Positions 27,203 through 37,372 of a stretch of 62,546 bases of DNA are shown piece by piece. Numbering within the stretch: position 1 is the first letter of the stretch; the number at the start of each line of letters is the position of its first letter. Source of the stretch: Bacteroidetes bacterium GWA2_32_17 (GTDB lineage Bacteria > Bacteroidota > Bacteroidia > Bacteroidales > GWA2-32-17). The notes below the pieces were generated by a model. It saw only the letters and a list, made by a program, of their open reading frames with translations. It searched no databases and was not told the origin of the DNA. The position numbers and the translations under genes are program-made. Location of the stretch: positions 1-62,546 of the forward strand of contig MENF01000156.1 of the NCBI GenBank assembly GCA_001769035.1. Reading direction: 5' to 3'.

Positions 27203-28027
27203 TTAGGATATAAGTTGAGCACGTATTGCTTTAACCTTTGATGATATTTCATCAAACTGACGTTTAGTAATTATCTGGTCGGTATTATCATAAAGTTTAT
27301 CAAACGATTGTTGTAAATTAAGTAATTTGTTATAAATATCTGCTTCTTTAGTATCCTCACCCATTGATTTATACATCTCTAAAATATTTTCGAGCAATAA
27401 TGCCTGATCAGTTATTCTTATAACGATTTCATTATTTGCATCAAATTTATCAACCGATTTTATAGCAATATTAACACTTTCTATCCACGATCCTGTAATC
27501 ATTAATGGTAACAAATTACCTTGTCCTTGTTGCTCTAAAAAGCTTATTGCTGTGCTATATGAATCATTACTTATTTGATAAAGTGAATCACTATTGCTCA
27601 TATTTTGGTCAATACGATTAACAATTTTTTTATCAAAACCCTCTGTTAATCCTAAATTATCTGCCATCTTTTTTGTTACAGAAAAGTAAGAAAATGTTTC
27701 TTTATTATGTTTAAACACAGTACAATAACCTAAATCGGAAGCATAAATGCCTAAATTTAAAGCTTGCTTTTGTTTTGTGTTGTATTTTGAAACTTTATCA
27801 ATAGAATTTAAATTTTCTTTATTAAATTTTGCGTTTGCGTCATAAATAAAAGAAAATAATTCAATTGGAGATGGAATTTTAACGATTGATTTTTGCAATT
27901 CGGAAACCTCTTTGGTTTCAGTTGAATCTTCAAGAATGTTTTCGGATGGGGGTGTAGTATTGTTACACGAACACATTGCAAGAGATATACTACTGAATAA
28001 TAAAAGTTTTAAATAATTAATTTTCAT
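27203..28027 (-). CDS. Hypothetical exported lipoprotein
   Basis: The 274-residue product has a lipoprotein signal (YLKLLLFSSISLAMCSC), a Thr/Ser/Glu-rich linker, and a mostly helical mature part (KYNTKQKQALNLGIYASDLGY, QGNLLPLMITGSWIESVNIAI, ILEMYKSMGEDTKEADIYNKL). This layout resembles Bacteroidota lipoproteins with no assigned function. A TATTTTTG box at 28056-28063 precedes it, and the next gene starts 34 bases downstream. Confidence 0.75.
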   Translation of the reverse strand: MKINYLKLLLFSSISLAMCSCNNTTPPSENILEDSTETKEVSELQKSIVKIPSPIELFSFIYDANAKFNKENLNSIDKVSKYNTKQKQALNLGIYASDLGYCTVFKHNKETFSYFSVTKKMADNLGLTEGFDKKIVNRIDQNMSNSDSLYQISNDSYSTAISFLEQQGQGNLLPLMITGSWIESVNIAIKSVDKFDANNEIVIRITDQALLLENILEMYKSMGEDTKEADIYNKLLNLQQSFDKLYDNTDQIITKRQFDEISSKVKAIRAQLIS

Positions 28028-28055
28028 ACATTTTATTTTACGTTAGATTAATTTT

Positions 28056-28063
28056 CAAAAATA
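28056..28063 (-). promoter_or_regulatory. -7 promoter box for the 27203-28027 lipoprotein gene
   Basis: The minus strand reads TATTTTTG, a TAnnTTTG match, 28 bases before the ATG. Confidence 0.45.
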
Positions 28064-28145
28064 ATAAATATTTGCAATATCAAAAAAAAATATTTAATAT
28101 TTTTTTAATTTTTTTTTAAAGTGATTTATATATCAACTTGTTTTT

Positions 28146-28207
28146 CGCAAGCCTTGTCATCGAACTTTATACTCCAGACTCTTGACTTTATGGACAGGCA
28201 CTAATTA
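28146..28207. mobile_element. TAnnTA-element copy 4, right half only
   Basis: CGCAAGCCTTGTCATCGAAC through GACTTTATGGACAGGCAC matches the right half of copy 1 and is followed by TAATTA (28202-28207). The left half is missing, so this is a truncated relic. Confidence 0.75.
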
Positions 28208-28416
28208 CGCTCATTGTAAATTAGTTTTTTTATTCCTCAAATCCGTAAGTTAAAAATTTTCGTATAATTTTTTTTTACAATGCAAAGATATTAAATTTTA
28301 TTTAAAAAAATATTAGGTTTTTAACACTTACCTATCGGATCTGCGGTTCACACTTTCATGCGAGTGGGTGCGGGAACGAAGGATTACCAATCCATCGTAG
28401 CGGGGTAGAAGTTGTT

Positions 28417-30309
28417 TTAAAAATCTAAATATTCCTGAAAAAGCACTTCTAAATAAGATTTACCATTTCGGTTAATTCTTATACTATCATTTTTTGATTG
28501 ATATTTTACCGAATAATAAACTTCCTGACTTTTATCGTAAACAATAAAATTATCGGGTTCAATCCATCCTAAACCACCATCAAATGCATAATATGCAAAA
28601 GATTTTGAATAAGAATTAAAAAGATTTATACTCCAATGGTATTTGTCGTGTTTTAAACCAAGTTGAGAAAGCAGTGTTGCAGCCAAATCGGTTTGTGAAC
28701 ATGGCAATTCGTATCTTTTTCCTTTATATTCTGGTTTTAAAACATTGCCGAAAAGTATCATTGGAACATGGCGATATTCAGGTGAGTATATCATCCAGTT
28801 GCGTGGTGAGTTATGGCTATGGTCGGCAACTAAAATAAAAAGTGTATTGTTATACCACGATTGTTTTTTTGCTTTCTTAAAGAAATCGCCAATGCAACTA
28901 TCGGAGTAATATGCAGAATTTATAAATTTTTGTGCATCGCCACCCCAGTTAAAAACTTCGGGAAATGGCTGGTCATAAGGATTATGACTCGATAATGTAA
29001 ATGCTGCCGAAAAAAATGGTTGTCGGTAACCATTTATTTTATTTAAAAATGCATCCAGCATATATTCATCATGCACACCTAATCGTCCTTGTGGAATATT
29101 TGAAGGAAAATCTTTGCCTTCAGTTATTTCGTCAAATTTGTTGTAATAAATTAATCCTTTAATATTTCCGTAACTCAATTGCCCCCCATACATAAACGAT
29201 GTAAAATAACCTTGTTGTTGAAGGTCGCGGGCAATACATGGAACTTTTACATATTTATCGAGTTGATTTGTTATAATAACGTTAGATAATGCTGGATAAC
29301 CACATAAAACAGCTAATATCCCTTGATCGCTCAACCCACCACTACCAACAGTATTTGAAAAAACAAACCCTTCACTTATTAATTTATCAATGTTAGGCGA
29401 TATGCTATCGTATCCGCCAATTGAATGTATTAAATCGGCAGAATAACTTTCTAATAAAAGCAAAACAATGTTTGGGCGATTTGTTTTTAAAATATATAAA
29501 GTAGTGTCTTTTTCTGTACTATAAAGTGAGTCAACAGTTTTACGAGCATCACTTAACTTATAAAATAAAAATGGATTTGAAGTTTTATAACGCATATTTT
29601 TTGCAACGCTTGCCACAACATTCCATTGTGAATTTACAGCAGCAAGATTTAAAAAATTATTTTTTGAAAAATAAACATCGCTTTGATGAACCGGAATTGG
29701 CTGATACCCACCTCTGATACCCAATGCAATTAAAACAGGTGTTAGTACTAAAAAAATGAATGAATACATATAGTTGCGCTTATTTACAACAAATCTCTCG
29801 TGAATATATTTTCTATATAAATATATCGCCAAAAAAGTAAAAGCAAAAATTGCAATTAATCCAAAAAACACTTCTGTCCATTTTGCTGAACGATAAACTT
29901 CGGAAGGTTGGCTTAAATATGATATTGCTTTAAAATTCATTTTTACTCGCCATTCATTATATAATGGAAGCTCTCCAATAGAAATAACAATTGACACAAA
30001 TATTATTAAGTAGTTATACCATAAATTAATAATGTAAATACCTTTCCATTTAATTAGCGACGAAAAAAATATTAAAATAAATGGAAGGCTAATAATGTAA
30101 CTTGCTGCAGATATATCAAGGTAAATACTATGCCAAAATACTTTTAATATTTCCCAGAAATTAGCATTAAACAAATCGTTATAATTATAAACTAAAAAAG
30201 TTAACCGTAACAATTGAAAAAACAGCATCAAAAAAATAAACTGTTTAGCAAAAATTAAAAAAATACGTTTTGCCATTTGTTTTATTATTCTATGTTCATT
30301 GTCATACAA
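28417..30309 (-). CDS. LTA synthase family sulfatase-like membrane enzyme
   Basis: The 630-residue protein has five transmembrane segments in the first 200 residues and an extracytoplasmic alkaline-phosphatase-fold domain (about 275-600): NIVLLLLESYSADLIHSIGG, SGGLSDQGILAVLCGYPAL, FFSAAFTLSSHNPY and LFILVADHSHNSPR. The family transfers phosphoglycerol-type groups in the outer leaflet. The position of the usual nucleophilic Thr (K-T-S-D in LtaS) here reads G-L-S-D, so the neighbouring Ser or another residue may serve, or the specificity differs. It follows asd on the same strand after a repeat-rich spacer. Confidence 0.8.
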   Translation of the reverse strand: MYDNEHRIIKQMAKRIFLIFAKQFIFLMLFFQLLRLTFLVYNYNDLFNANFWEILKVFWHSIYLDISAASYIISLPFILIFFSSLIKWKGIYIINLWYNYLIIFVSIVISIGELPLYNEWRVKMNFKAISYLSQPSEVYRSAKWTEVFFGLIAIFAFTFLAIYLYRKYIHERFVVNKRNYMYSFIFLVLTPVLIALGIRGGYQPIPVHQSDVYFSKNNFLNLAAVNSQWNVVASVAKNMRYKTSNPFLFYKLSDARKTVDSLYSTEKDTTLYILKTNRPNIVLLLLESYSADLIHSIGGYDSISPNIDKLISEGFVFSNTVGSGGLSDQGILAVLCGYPALSNVIITNQLDKYVKVPCIARDLQQQGYFTSFMYGGQLSYGNIKGLIYYNKFDEITEGKDFPSNIPQGRLGVHDEYMLDAFLNKINGYRQPFFSAAFTLSSHNPYDQPFPEVFNWGGDAQKFINSAYYSDSCIGDFFKKAKKQSWYNNTLFILVADHSHNSPRNWMIYSPEYRHVPMILFGNVLKPEYKGKRYELPCSQTDLAATLLSQLGLKHDKYHWSINLFNSYSKSFAYYAFDGGLGWIEPDNFIVYDKSQEVYYSVKYQSKNDSIRINRNGKSYLEVLFQEYLDF

Positions 30310-30440
30310 TTGTCATACATAGTCATACAGTAGTAATAAATGGTTATTTGATTGTCAGGATTTATATTGCGGTTAGAAAACAATTGTGTGACCATTGTGT
30401 TAACTATTGTGTAACCATTGTTATTATTGTTCATTGTTTA
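30292..30440. repeat. Inverted homologue of 11388-11505
   Basis: Words CATACAATTGTCATACATAG, AGAAAACAATTGTGTGACCA and TTAACTATTGTG match the reverse complement of the earlier spacer almost base for base. The copies are about 19 kb apart in opposite orientation. The surrounding spacer has low-complexity CAGTGAAC/TTCACTG text. Confidence 0.7.
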
Positions 30441-30562
30441 AAAAAGTTTTTAGTTTCGAGTTTTAGTTTACTGTTCACTGCCTACTGTTCACTGTTCAAA
30501 AAAGTTTAATGTTTATTGTTTGTGGTTAACCAAAACCCAAAACTATAAACTCGAAACTATTT

Positions 30563-31555
30563 CTATTTAATCCAGTTTTGTTGTAAAATATATTCGGCAA
30601 TTTGAATTGCATTTGTTGCTGCTCCTTTTCTAAGATTGTCGGCAACAATCCATAAGTTTAAACATTTTTCGCGAGATAAATCACGTCTTATTCTGCCAAC
30701 AAAAACTTCATCTTTGCCCTCTGCAAACAATGGCATTGGATACTCATTTGTATTCGGGTTATCTAATACAATAATTCCTTTTGATGATTTTAAAATACTT
30801 GTAACTTCTTTTAAATCAAAATCGTTTTCAAATTCTACATTTACCGATTCAGAATGTCCGCCCATAATTGGTACTCTTACTACCGTTGCGGTTATTTGAA
30901 TTGTTTTATCGGAAAGAATTTTTCTGGTTTCATTAACTAATTTTTGTTCTTCGGTAGTGTAACCATCGGGCATAAAAATACCGCCATGTGGAAAGCAATT
31001 TAAATCAATTTGATGAGGATAAGCTTTTTCGCCATCAACTCCTGCTCTTTCGTTTTTAAGTTGTTGAACAGCTTTTACACCAGTTCCAGTAACTGATTGA
31101 TATGTTGACACAACCACTCTTTTGATTTTGTATTTTTTGTGAAGTGGTGCAAGAGCTATAACCATTTGGATGGTAGAGCAATTTGGGTTTGCAATAATTT
31201 TATTTTCGGGTTTTAAAATATGTGCATTTACTTCGGGAACTATTAAGGGAACATTTGGAAACATTCGCCACTGCGAAGAATTATCAATTACAAAAGTGCC
31301 GGTTTTAGCAAATTCAGGTGCAAAATTAGATGAAACTGTTGCACCAGCCGAAAAAATAGCGAAATCTGGTTTGGCAGTAATTGCTTCTTTTATTCCAATT
31401 ACTTGAATATCAGTTCCTCTAAAAATAATTTTTTTGCCTACCGATTTTTCCGATGCTACTGGTAAAAGTACAGTTAAAGGAAAATTATGTTCGTCAAGAA
31501 CTTTTAGCATAACGCTACCAACTAATCCGGTAGCACCAACTATAGCAACTTTCAT
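30563..31555 (-). CDS. asd: Aspartate-semialdehyde dehydrogenase
   Basis: Asd reduces aspartyl phosphate to the semialdehyde on the way to lysine, threonine and methionine. The NADP-binding VAIVGATGLVGSVML opens the protein; the catalytic Cys is in ANPNCSTIQMV (about residue 130), with VSTYQSVTGTGVKA, PHQIDLNCFPH and the conserved GGHSESV following. The 330 residues are normal for the family. It lies 12 bases downstream of the YwqK-like gene, so the two are probably cotranscribed. Confidence 0.95.
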   Translation of the reverse strand: MKVAIVGATGLVGSVMLKVLDEHNFPLTVLLPVASEKSVGKKIIFRGTDIQVIGIKEAITAKPDFAIFSAGATVSSNFAPEFAKTGTFVIDNSSQWRMFPNVPLIVPEVNAHILKPENKIIANPNCSTIQMVIALAPLHKKYKIKRVVVSTYQSVTGTGVKAVQQLKNERAGVDGEKAYPHQIDLNCFPHGGIFMPDGYTTEEQKLVNETRKILSDKTIQITATVVRVPIMGGHSESVNVEFENDFDLKEVTSILKSSKGIIVLDNPNTNEYPMPLFAEGKDEVFVGRIRRDLSREKCLNLWIVADNLRKGAATNAIQIAEYILQQNWIK

Positions 31556-31567
31556 GTTTAAAAATTT

Positions 31568-32344
31568 TTAATCTGCAAAAAATGAATTAATTAATTTACC
31601 GCTTTCATTCCACTCTTTATTCTCTTTTATAAGTCCATCTTTATAAATTACTTTTGCTCTTTTATTTCCATTTTCAAAATAATAATACCAAGTGCCAATT
31701 TTTTTCCCAAAGTTGTATTTTTCATCCGAAATAATTTGTCCTTTTTCATTATAGGTTTTCCAATTTCCATCTAAATTACCGTTAGTATAATTTCCTTCAA
31801 TTTTCTTTTTTCCATTTTTATGATAAGCTGAAAATTCATCTTCTTGTTTATTATTTTTGTATGTGCAACTCAATTCCAATTGTCCGTTATCGAACCATTG
31901 TTCCGATTTTCCATTTAGTATGTTATTTAATAAATATTGTTCCAGATTTTTATTTCCGTTTTCAAACCATGTAGTTAAATGCTGATTTTTTTCGTCATCA
32001 GTTTTTTCGGCTTTTAATTTTTTATTTGGAAAGTATTGTTTGTAGCCAGTTGGATTTCCGTTAACAAAATTTACTTCATTACTCACATTTCCATTGTCGA
32101 AATACCTTATAAATATACCATTGAGTTTACCGTTTTTGTATTTTTTTTCAAATTCTATTTTATTATCTTTATTGTATTTTCGACAACAACCAGTAAATGG
32201 TAAATTATCTGATTTTAAAATTGCAACTTTATTAACATCTGATAAATCGTCGGGGCTTACATATTCGCTACTACATGAATAAAATAAAACTAACAAAAAA
32301 AGAAAAACTATAAGTGGCTGTTTAAAAAAATATATTTTTGCCAT
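31568..32344 (-). CDS. YwqK-like (MORN-variant repeat) lipoprotein
   Basis: Starting at the ATG of MAKIYFFKQPLIVFLFLL (32344), the product has a lipoprotein signal (VLFYSC) and eight or so repeats of the form YxNGKLxGxxxxYFDNGxxxxE, for example YKNGKLNGIFIRYFDNGNV and YTNGNLDGNWKTYNEKGQI. This is the MORN-variant seen in proteins named YwqK antitoxin. With a lipid anchor and no toxin partner here, a surface or periplasmic scaffold role is at least as likely as an antitoxin role. Confidence 0.75.
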   Translation of the reverse strand: MAKIYFFKQPLIVFLFLLVLFYSCSSEYVSPDDLSDVNKVAILKSDNLPFTGCCRKYNKDNKIEFEKKYKNGKLNGIFIRYFDNGNVSNEVNFVNGNPTGYKQYFPNKKLKAEKTDDEKNQHLTTWFENGNKNLEQYLLNNILNGKSEQWFDNGQLELSCTYKNNKQEDEFSAYHKNGKKKIEGNYTNGNLDGNWKTYNEKGQIISDEKYNFGKKIGTWYYYFENGNKRAKVIYKDGLIKENKEWNESGKLINSFFAD

Positions 32345-32418
32345 TCTGCTACAAAAAGATATAGGATTTCTTAAAAATAACATTACAAATTATTTTTTAA
32401 AAATTTCTAAAAATATAA

Positions 32419-35400
32419 TTATTGGGCATTTATACCGTGACAATTTTTATATTTTTTTCCACTACCACAAGGACAAGGGTCGTTTCGTCCAACTTTTTTC
32501 TCAACTCTTACGGGTTGCACTTTTTGTTCTTCTTGTCTGTTTTGTGAGTTTTGCGATTCGCCAATTGAACCAGGTCGCCCTGTTTCAAATTTGCTCATAT
32601 CGAGCTTTTTGGGAGCTTTTGCTTCGTGAACTTGTTCTGGATTTTGAATAGGAATGTGTCCTTTAGTCAATATTGAAACTATTTCTCTGTTTGCCCTGTC
32701 AATCATATCACGGAACATATCAAATGATTCAAATTTGTATATCAGCAACGGGTCTTTTTGCTCATAAGCAGCATTTTGTACCGATTGTTTTAAATCGTCC
32801 ATTTCGCGTAAATGTTCTTTCCACATCTCATCAATGGTAACAAGAATTGAAGTTTTTTCAAATGCTCTTAATAATTCACGACCACGAGTTTCGGTACTTT
32901 TCTTTAAATTTGTAATAATCTGAAAAACACGAGTTCCATCGCTAACCGGGACAACAATATTTTCATAAACATGCCCGCTTTTCTCATAAACATCTCTAAT
33001 CACAGGATATGCTTGCTTAGCCATCAACTGTGATTTATTCAAGTAGTTTTCGTAAACTTTGTTATAAGTCGTTTCAATTATGTCAGTTGGCGACAATGAT
33101 AAATATTCCTGTTCCGAAATTGGTGATGCAATTGCTAAATATCTTATTAACTCCAGATTAAATTCATCAAAAGTAGCATTACCATGATTTTGATTTACAA
33201 TTGATTCGCTAACATCATAAATAGAATTTGAAATATCAACGCTAATTTTTTCTCCAAAAAGTGCATTTCTGCGACGTGTATATATTACTTCACGTTGCGA
33301 GTTCATTACGTCATCATATTCCAATAAACGTTTTCTTATTCCGAAGTTGTTTTCTTCAACTTTTCGTTGAGCACGTTCAATTGATTTTGTAATCATAGAA
33401 TGTTGAATAACTTCACCTTCTTTAATCCCAAGCCGGTCCATCATTCTGGCAATTCTGTCGGAGCCAAAAAGACGCATTAAATCATCTTCAAGACAAACGT
33501 AAAACTGCGATGTTCCGGGGTCGCCTTGACGACCTGAACGACCACGTAACTGCCTGTCAACTCTTCGCGATTCGTGACGCTCTGTACCAATAATTGCTAA
33601 ACCGCCTGCGGCTTTAACTTCGGTACTTAGTTTAATATCTGTACCACGACCAGCCATGTTTGTGGCTATTGTTACAATACTGCCTTTACCAGCTTCGGCA
33701 ACAATATCAGCTTCGCGTTGATGCAATTTTGCATTTAAAACATTATGTTTTATGCCACGGAGTTTTAACATTCTGCTTAATAACTCCGAAATTTCTACGT
33801 TTGTTGTTCCAACAAGTACAGGTCTGCCTACATTTATAAGTTCTGCAATTTCTTCAATTACAGCATTATATTTTTCGCGTTTGGTTTTGTAAACTTTATC
33901 CTGCATGTCTTTTCGAATCATTGGGCAATTTGTTGGAACAACGACTACATCTAATTTATAAATATTCCACAATTCACCTGCTTCGGTTTCGGCAGTACCT
34001 GTCATACCTGCAAGTTTATGGTACATACGGAAATAATTTTGTAATGTTATTGTAGCGAATGTTTGAGTTGCTGCCTCAACTTTTACACCTTCTTTTGCTT
34101 CAATTGCCTGATGTAAACCATCGGAATAACGACGACCTTCGAGAATACGACCAGTTTGTTCATCAACAATTTTTACAGCATTATTCATAACAACGTACTC
34201 AACATCCTTCTCGAACATTGCATAAGCTTTAAGTAGTTGATTTATTGTATGAACACGCTCTGTTTTTATTGAATAATCGCGAATTAATTCATCTTTTGCA
34301 ACAAGTTTTTTATCGGCATCTAATCCCGATTTCTCAATTTCTGCAATGCTTCCACCTATATCGGGCATTACAAACATGTGAGGATCATCAGTTGTATTTG
34401 TAATTAAGTCAATACCTTTTTCCATCAGTTCTACCTGATTATTTTTTTCGTCAATTACAAAGAAAAGATCTTCAGTAATTTCGGGCATTCTTTTAGAGTT
34501 GTCTTGTAAATACACATTTTCAGTTTTATGCATCAAGGTTTTTATTCCTTGTTCGCTTAAAAATTTTATAAGTGCTTTGTTTTTGGGAAGTCCTTTATAA
34601 GCTTTTAGCAACAACACTCCACCTTTCTCATTATCACCAGCTTGAATTAATTTTTTTGCCTGATTTAAAAAGTCGTTAACTATATTTTTTTGGGCATTTG
34701 CAAGTTTTTCGACTTTAGGTTTATATTCATTAAAAAGTTGGTCGTCGCCTTTAGGTGTTGGACCACTGATAATTAAAGGAGTTCTGGCATCGTCAATTAA
34801 AACTGAGTCAACTTCGTCAACTATTGCGTAATGATGCCCACGTTGAACTAAATCGACGGCATTAATTGCCATATTATCACGAAGATAATCGAATCCAAAC
34901 TCATTGTTTGTGCCAAATGTTACATCGGCAAGATAAGCATTACGACGAGCAACCGAATTTGGTTGATGTTTGTCAATGCAATCTACTGTTAATCCATGAA
35001 ACTCATATATTGGTCCCATCCACTCGCTATCACGTCTTGCAAGGTAATCGTTAACTGTAACAATATGTACACCTTTACCTGCTAATGCATTTAAAAATAC
35101 AGGTAATGTTGCGACTAATGTTTTTCCCTCACCTGTTGCCATTTCGGCAATTTTCCCCTGATGAAGTACCATACCTCCAATAAGTTGCACATCGTAATGA
35201 ACCATATCCCATGTAATCTCATTACCGCCTGCTAACCAAGTGTTTAGCCAAATTGCTTTGGAACTTTCAATAATTATACTGCTTCGTTGAGCTGCTAAAT
35301 TTCTGTCGTGTTCTGTTGCTGTTACTTCAATTCTTTCATTTTCGATAAAACGACGAGCTGTATCTTTAACTATTGCAAATGCTTCGGGCAATACTTCAAG

Positions 35401-35718
35401 TAAAACCTCTTCAATTTTATTGTTTACTTCTTTCTTTAATTTATCTATTTGTATATAAAGTTTTTCTTTTTCGTCAATATTTATTTCATCATCTTCAACT
35501 TTTTCTTTAAGTTCGGTTATTTGCTGTTCTTCAGGTTTATAATAATTTTGAATTTTCTCTTTTAAAGCATTTGTTTTTTCGCGTAGTTGGTCGTGCGACA
35601 AGCTTTGAAGTGTATCGTAAACCAACCTGACTTGTTCTACTACAGGAAAAATAATTTTAATATCTTTATCGGACTTAGTACCAAAGAATTTCTTTAATAA
35701 ATTGTTAAATGATGCCAT
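32419..35718 (-). CDS. secA: Preprotein translocase ATPase SecA
   Basis: SecA drives proteins through SecYEG. The 1099-residue product has Walker [26 protein letters not shown], the helicase motifs [13 protein letters not shown] and [30 protein letters not shown] and the C-terminal zinc site [17 protein letters not shown]. It is longer than E. coli SecA because of an N-terminal-domain insertion (about residues 330-400), usual for Bacteroidota. A TAACTTTG box lies at 35741-35748. Confidence 0.98.
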   Translation of the reverse strand: MASFNNLLKKFFGTKSDKDIKIIFPVVEQVRLVYDTLQSLSHDQLREKTNALKEKIQNYYKPEEQQITELKEKVEDDEINIDEKEKLYIQIDKLKKEVNNKIEEVLLEVLPEAFAIVKDTARRFIENERIEVTATEHDRNLAAQRSSIIIESSKAIWLNTWLAGGNEITWDMVHYDVQLIGGMVLHQGKIAEMATGEGKTLVATLPVFLNALAGKGVHIVTVNDYLARRDSEWMGPIYEFHGLTVDCIDKHQPNSVARRNAYLADVTFGTNNEFGFDYLRDNMAINAVDLVQRGHHYAIVDEVDSVLIDDARTPLIISGPTPKGDDQLFNEYKPKVEKLANAQKNIVNDFLNQAKKLIQAGDNEKGGVLLLKAYKGLPKNKALIKFLSEQGIKTLMHKTENVYLQDNSKRMPEITEDLFFVIDEKNNQVELMEKGIDLITNTTDDPHMFVMPDIGGSIAEIEKSGLDADKKLVAKDELIRDYSIKTERVHTINQLLKAYAMFEKDVEYVVMNNAVKIVDEQTGRILEGRRYSDGLHQAIEAKEGVKVEAATQTFATITLQNYFRMYHKLAGMTGTAETEAGELWNIYKLDVVVVPTNCPMIRKDMQDKVYKTKREKYNAVIEEIAELINVGRPVLVGTTNVEISELLSRMLKLRGIKHNVLNAKLHQREADIVAEAGKGSIVTIATNMAGRGTDIKLSTEVKAAGGLAIIGTERHESRRVDRQLRGRSGRQGDPGTSQFYVCLEDDLMRLFGSDRIARMMDRLGIKEGEVIQHSMITKSIERAQRKVEENNFGIRKRLLEYDDVMNSQREVIYTRRRNALFGEKISVDISNSIYDVSESIVNQNHGNATFDEFNLELIRYLAIASPISEQEYLSLSPTDIIETTYNKVYENYLNKSQLMAKQAYPVIRDVYEKSGHVYENIVVPVSDGTRVFQIITNLKKSTETRGRELLRAFEKTSILVTIDEMWKEHLREMDDLKQSVQNAAYEQKDPLLIYKFESFDMFRDMIDRANREIVSILTKGHIPIQNPEQVHEAKAPKKLDMSKFETGRPGSIGESQNSQNRQEEQKVQPVRVEKKVGRNDPCPCGSGKKYKNCHGINAQ

Positions 35719-35740
35719 GTTTAATATTTAAAAAAACTTT

Positions 35741-35748
35741 CAAAGTTA
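35741..35748 (-). promoter_or_regulatory. -7 promoter box for secA
   Basis: The minus strand reads TAACTTTG, a TAnnTTTG match, 23 bases before the ATG. Confidence 0.5.
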
Positions 35749-35848
35749 GTTTGATTTTTTTGCATTCTCAAAAATTAAAACAAATAATTGCTAATATGCT
35801 GTGAATGGTTAAAATTTTAAATTTTATTTTTTTATTTACTCACCCTAA

Positions 35849-35870
35849 CCCTCTCTACAAGTAGAGAGGG
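35849..35870. repeat. Perfect CCCTCTCTAC hairpin
   Basis: CCCTCTCTAC and GTAGAGAGGG pair perfectly around AA. The preceding CACCCTAA is part of a dispersed repeat common in bacterial spacers. It lies between the secA and vapBC-like promoters and could be a terminator-like structure. Confidence 0.7.
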
Positions 35871-36021
35871 AACAAATTGTAAAGTTAAAACTTTAACCGT
35901 TTTGAGTATAGTAACTAATTTTAATAATTGCCTTGATTTTAAATGTTGAAAATGTACGTTACTATTATATTTCACTTTAAATTTTTTTTATGGTTTCTGG
36001 TATTATAAAATTAATAATTTG

Positions 36022-36029
36022 TATATTTG
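36022..36029 (+). promoter_or_regulatory. -7 promoter box for the vapBC-like pair
   Basis: TATATTTG matches TAnnTTTG, 16 bases before the ATG at 36046. Confidence 0.55.
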
Positions 36030-36045
36030 TAAAAAAAATAAAATT

Positions 36046-36264
36046 ATGTACAGGCAAATCATAATTCCTGATAGTAAAAGTTACCTGCTTAATCTTCCTG
36101 CAAATTTTATCGGGAGGCAAGTAGAAATAATTGCTTTTCCTGTTGAAGACAAGAAGAAAGCAGAAGATAAATATTCGGTGGAAAAAGCACTGAAGTTTTT
36201 TAAAAAATATGCAATTGATTTCGGCAGAGTAGTAAAATGGAAACGTGAAGATTTGTATGAATAA
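36046..36264 (+). CDS. Antitoxin of a VapBC-like pair
   Basis: The ATG at 36046 is chosen over an earlier TTG because it lies a typical distance from the promoter and starts MYRQIIIPDSKSYLLNLP, a strand-helix opening like an AbrB/MazE-type DNA-binding fold. The 72-residue product has a charged C-terminal helix (ALKFFKKYAIDFGRVV). It overlaps the PIN-domain toxin start by eight bases. The pairing, not the sequence alone, supports the call. Confidence 0.65.
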   Translation: MYRQIIIPDSKSYLLNLPANFIGRQVEIIAFPVEDKKKAEDKYSVEKALKFFKKYAIDFGRVVKWKREDLYE

Positions 36265-36658
36265 TATTTTTCTTGACAGCAATGTTTGTGTGTATGCTTT
36301 TAATAAAAGCGAGCCAAAAAAACAACAAAAAGCATTTGATTTGCTAAAAGAGAATCCCTGCCTAAGCTCACAGGTAGTTATTGAATCGTATAATGCCTGC
36401 CTTAAGAAACTGGAACTTACTCAAAAAATTTGCGAAGAGTATGTTTTATTTCTTACTAACATTAGTCGTATTGTTGAAATTAATGATAAAACTATTTGTT
36501 CAGCCATTTCAATTAAAAGAAAATATCGTTTTTCTTTTCTTGATTCCATGATAGTAGCTTCTGCACTTGCATCTAATTGCAAAATTTTATATTCCGAAGA
36601 TATGCAACACAAACAAGTTATTGAAAAAACTCTTACCATTATTAATCCGTTTATTTAA
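36257..36658 (+). CDS. PIN-domain toxin (VapC-like)
   Basis: From the ATG at 36257 the product is 133 residues with the PIN acidic triad: IFLDSNVCVYAF (first Asp), QVVIESYNAC (Glu), and FSFLDSMIVASALASNCKILYSEDMQ (two more Asp). PIN toxins cut tRNA or rRNA. The region I would expect between strands is all present, so it is likely active. The upstream antitoxin gene overlaps its start. Confidence 0.85.
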   Translation: MNNIFLDSNVCVYAFNKSEPKKQQKAFDLLKENPCLSSQVVIESYNACLKKLELTQKICEEYVLFLTNISRIVEINDKTICSAISIKRKYRFSFLDSMIVASALASNCKILYSEDMQHKQVIEKTLTIINPFI

Positions 36659-36722
36659 ATTGAAATTTATAATACAGAAATTAGAAAATTAAAATATTTA
36701 ATTTTGTATTTATACAATTAAA

Positions 36723-37241
36723 ATGAAAAGAATACTCATATTGTTATTTGTTATTTTTACTTTAATAAATACTTTTGTTTATTCGCAGATTGATTCTACA
36801 AAAGTTGCAAAAAGATATTTTGGTTTAAGTTTACAACCCAATTATCAAGGTTTAATTTCTTATGCAATTATCGAAATTTCTGATAGTGGAGTAGTAACTC
36901 GCACATTTTTAAGCCGTCGCGATTGGCTGCATCAAATTGTTGGGATTCAGCAATCGTATGCTAATCCTGATGAGAAAAACATTTTAAAAGATGCAGGAAT
37001 TGATGGACCGGATATTTTAGATGAACTATGGAAACTACGTTATTCGGAACCGCCTTATGAAGGTTCACCTTCCGAAAAAGGTTGGGCTGCAAAAGTTCGT
37101 ATGCCATCTGAAGGTCAAATGGATATGCTCAGAGCGTTTGGTATAAAAAATATAAACGATTATTTTTGGGGTGAAAATTTATTGAAACTTTTAAATGCTA
37201 TTGAAGATGCGGGTTGGGTTTCGGAATATCAGAATAAGTAA
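36723..37241 (+). CDS. Hypothetical exported protein
   Basis: A signal peptide (ILILLFVIFTLINTFVYSQ) precedes a 150-residue mature protein with SLQPNYQGLISYAIIEIS, TRTFLSRRDWLHQIVG and a C-terminal EGQMDMLRAFGIKNINDYFWG motif. I do not recognise a family. It lies alone between the vapBC-like pair and the convergent phosphoesterase gene. Confidence 0.65.
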   Translation: MKRILILLFVIFTLINTFVYSQIDSTKVAKRYFGLSLQPNYQGLISYAIIEISDSGVVTRTFLSRRDWLHQIVGIQQSYANPDEKNILKDAGIDGPDILDELWKLRYSEPPYEGSPSEKGWAAKVRMPSEGQMDMLRAFGIKNINDYFWGENLLKLLNAIEDAGWVSEYQNK

Positions 37242-37372
37242 AGGTTGCAGTTAAAATAATGTGCAATATACGAGATTGTTACTGTCAAACCGTACAAAAT
37301 ATGCACAGTGTTCTGATGTTTCAAATAACACTGTCATAGCTATTGGTTTTAAGTGTTATTATGCACAAAGCG

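Larger units (their letters stand above)
28028..28416. other. Spacer with a partial element and small repeats
   Basis: It contains a promoter for the downstream lipoprotein, a partial TAnnTA-element (28146-28207), and GGTGCGGGAACGAAGGATT text at 28367-28385 with a GGATTACCAATCC palindrome (28380-28392). No gene is visible. Confidence 0.5.

Noticed and set aside
30563-32344. Lysine riboswitch before asd
   Set aside because: asd lies 12 bases after another gene, leaving no room for a leader, and no such structure was seen further upstream.
31568-32344. YwqK as an antitoxin with a toxin partner
   Set aside because: The neighbours are asd and secA; no toxin candidate is adjacent, and the protein has a lipid anchor.
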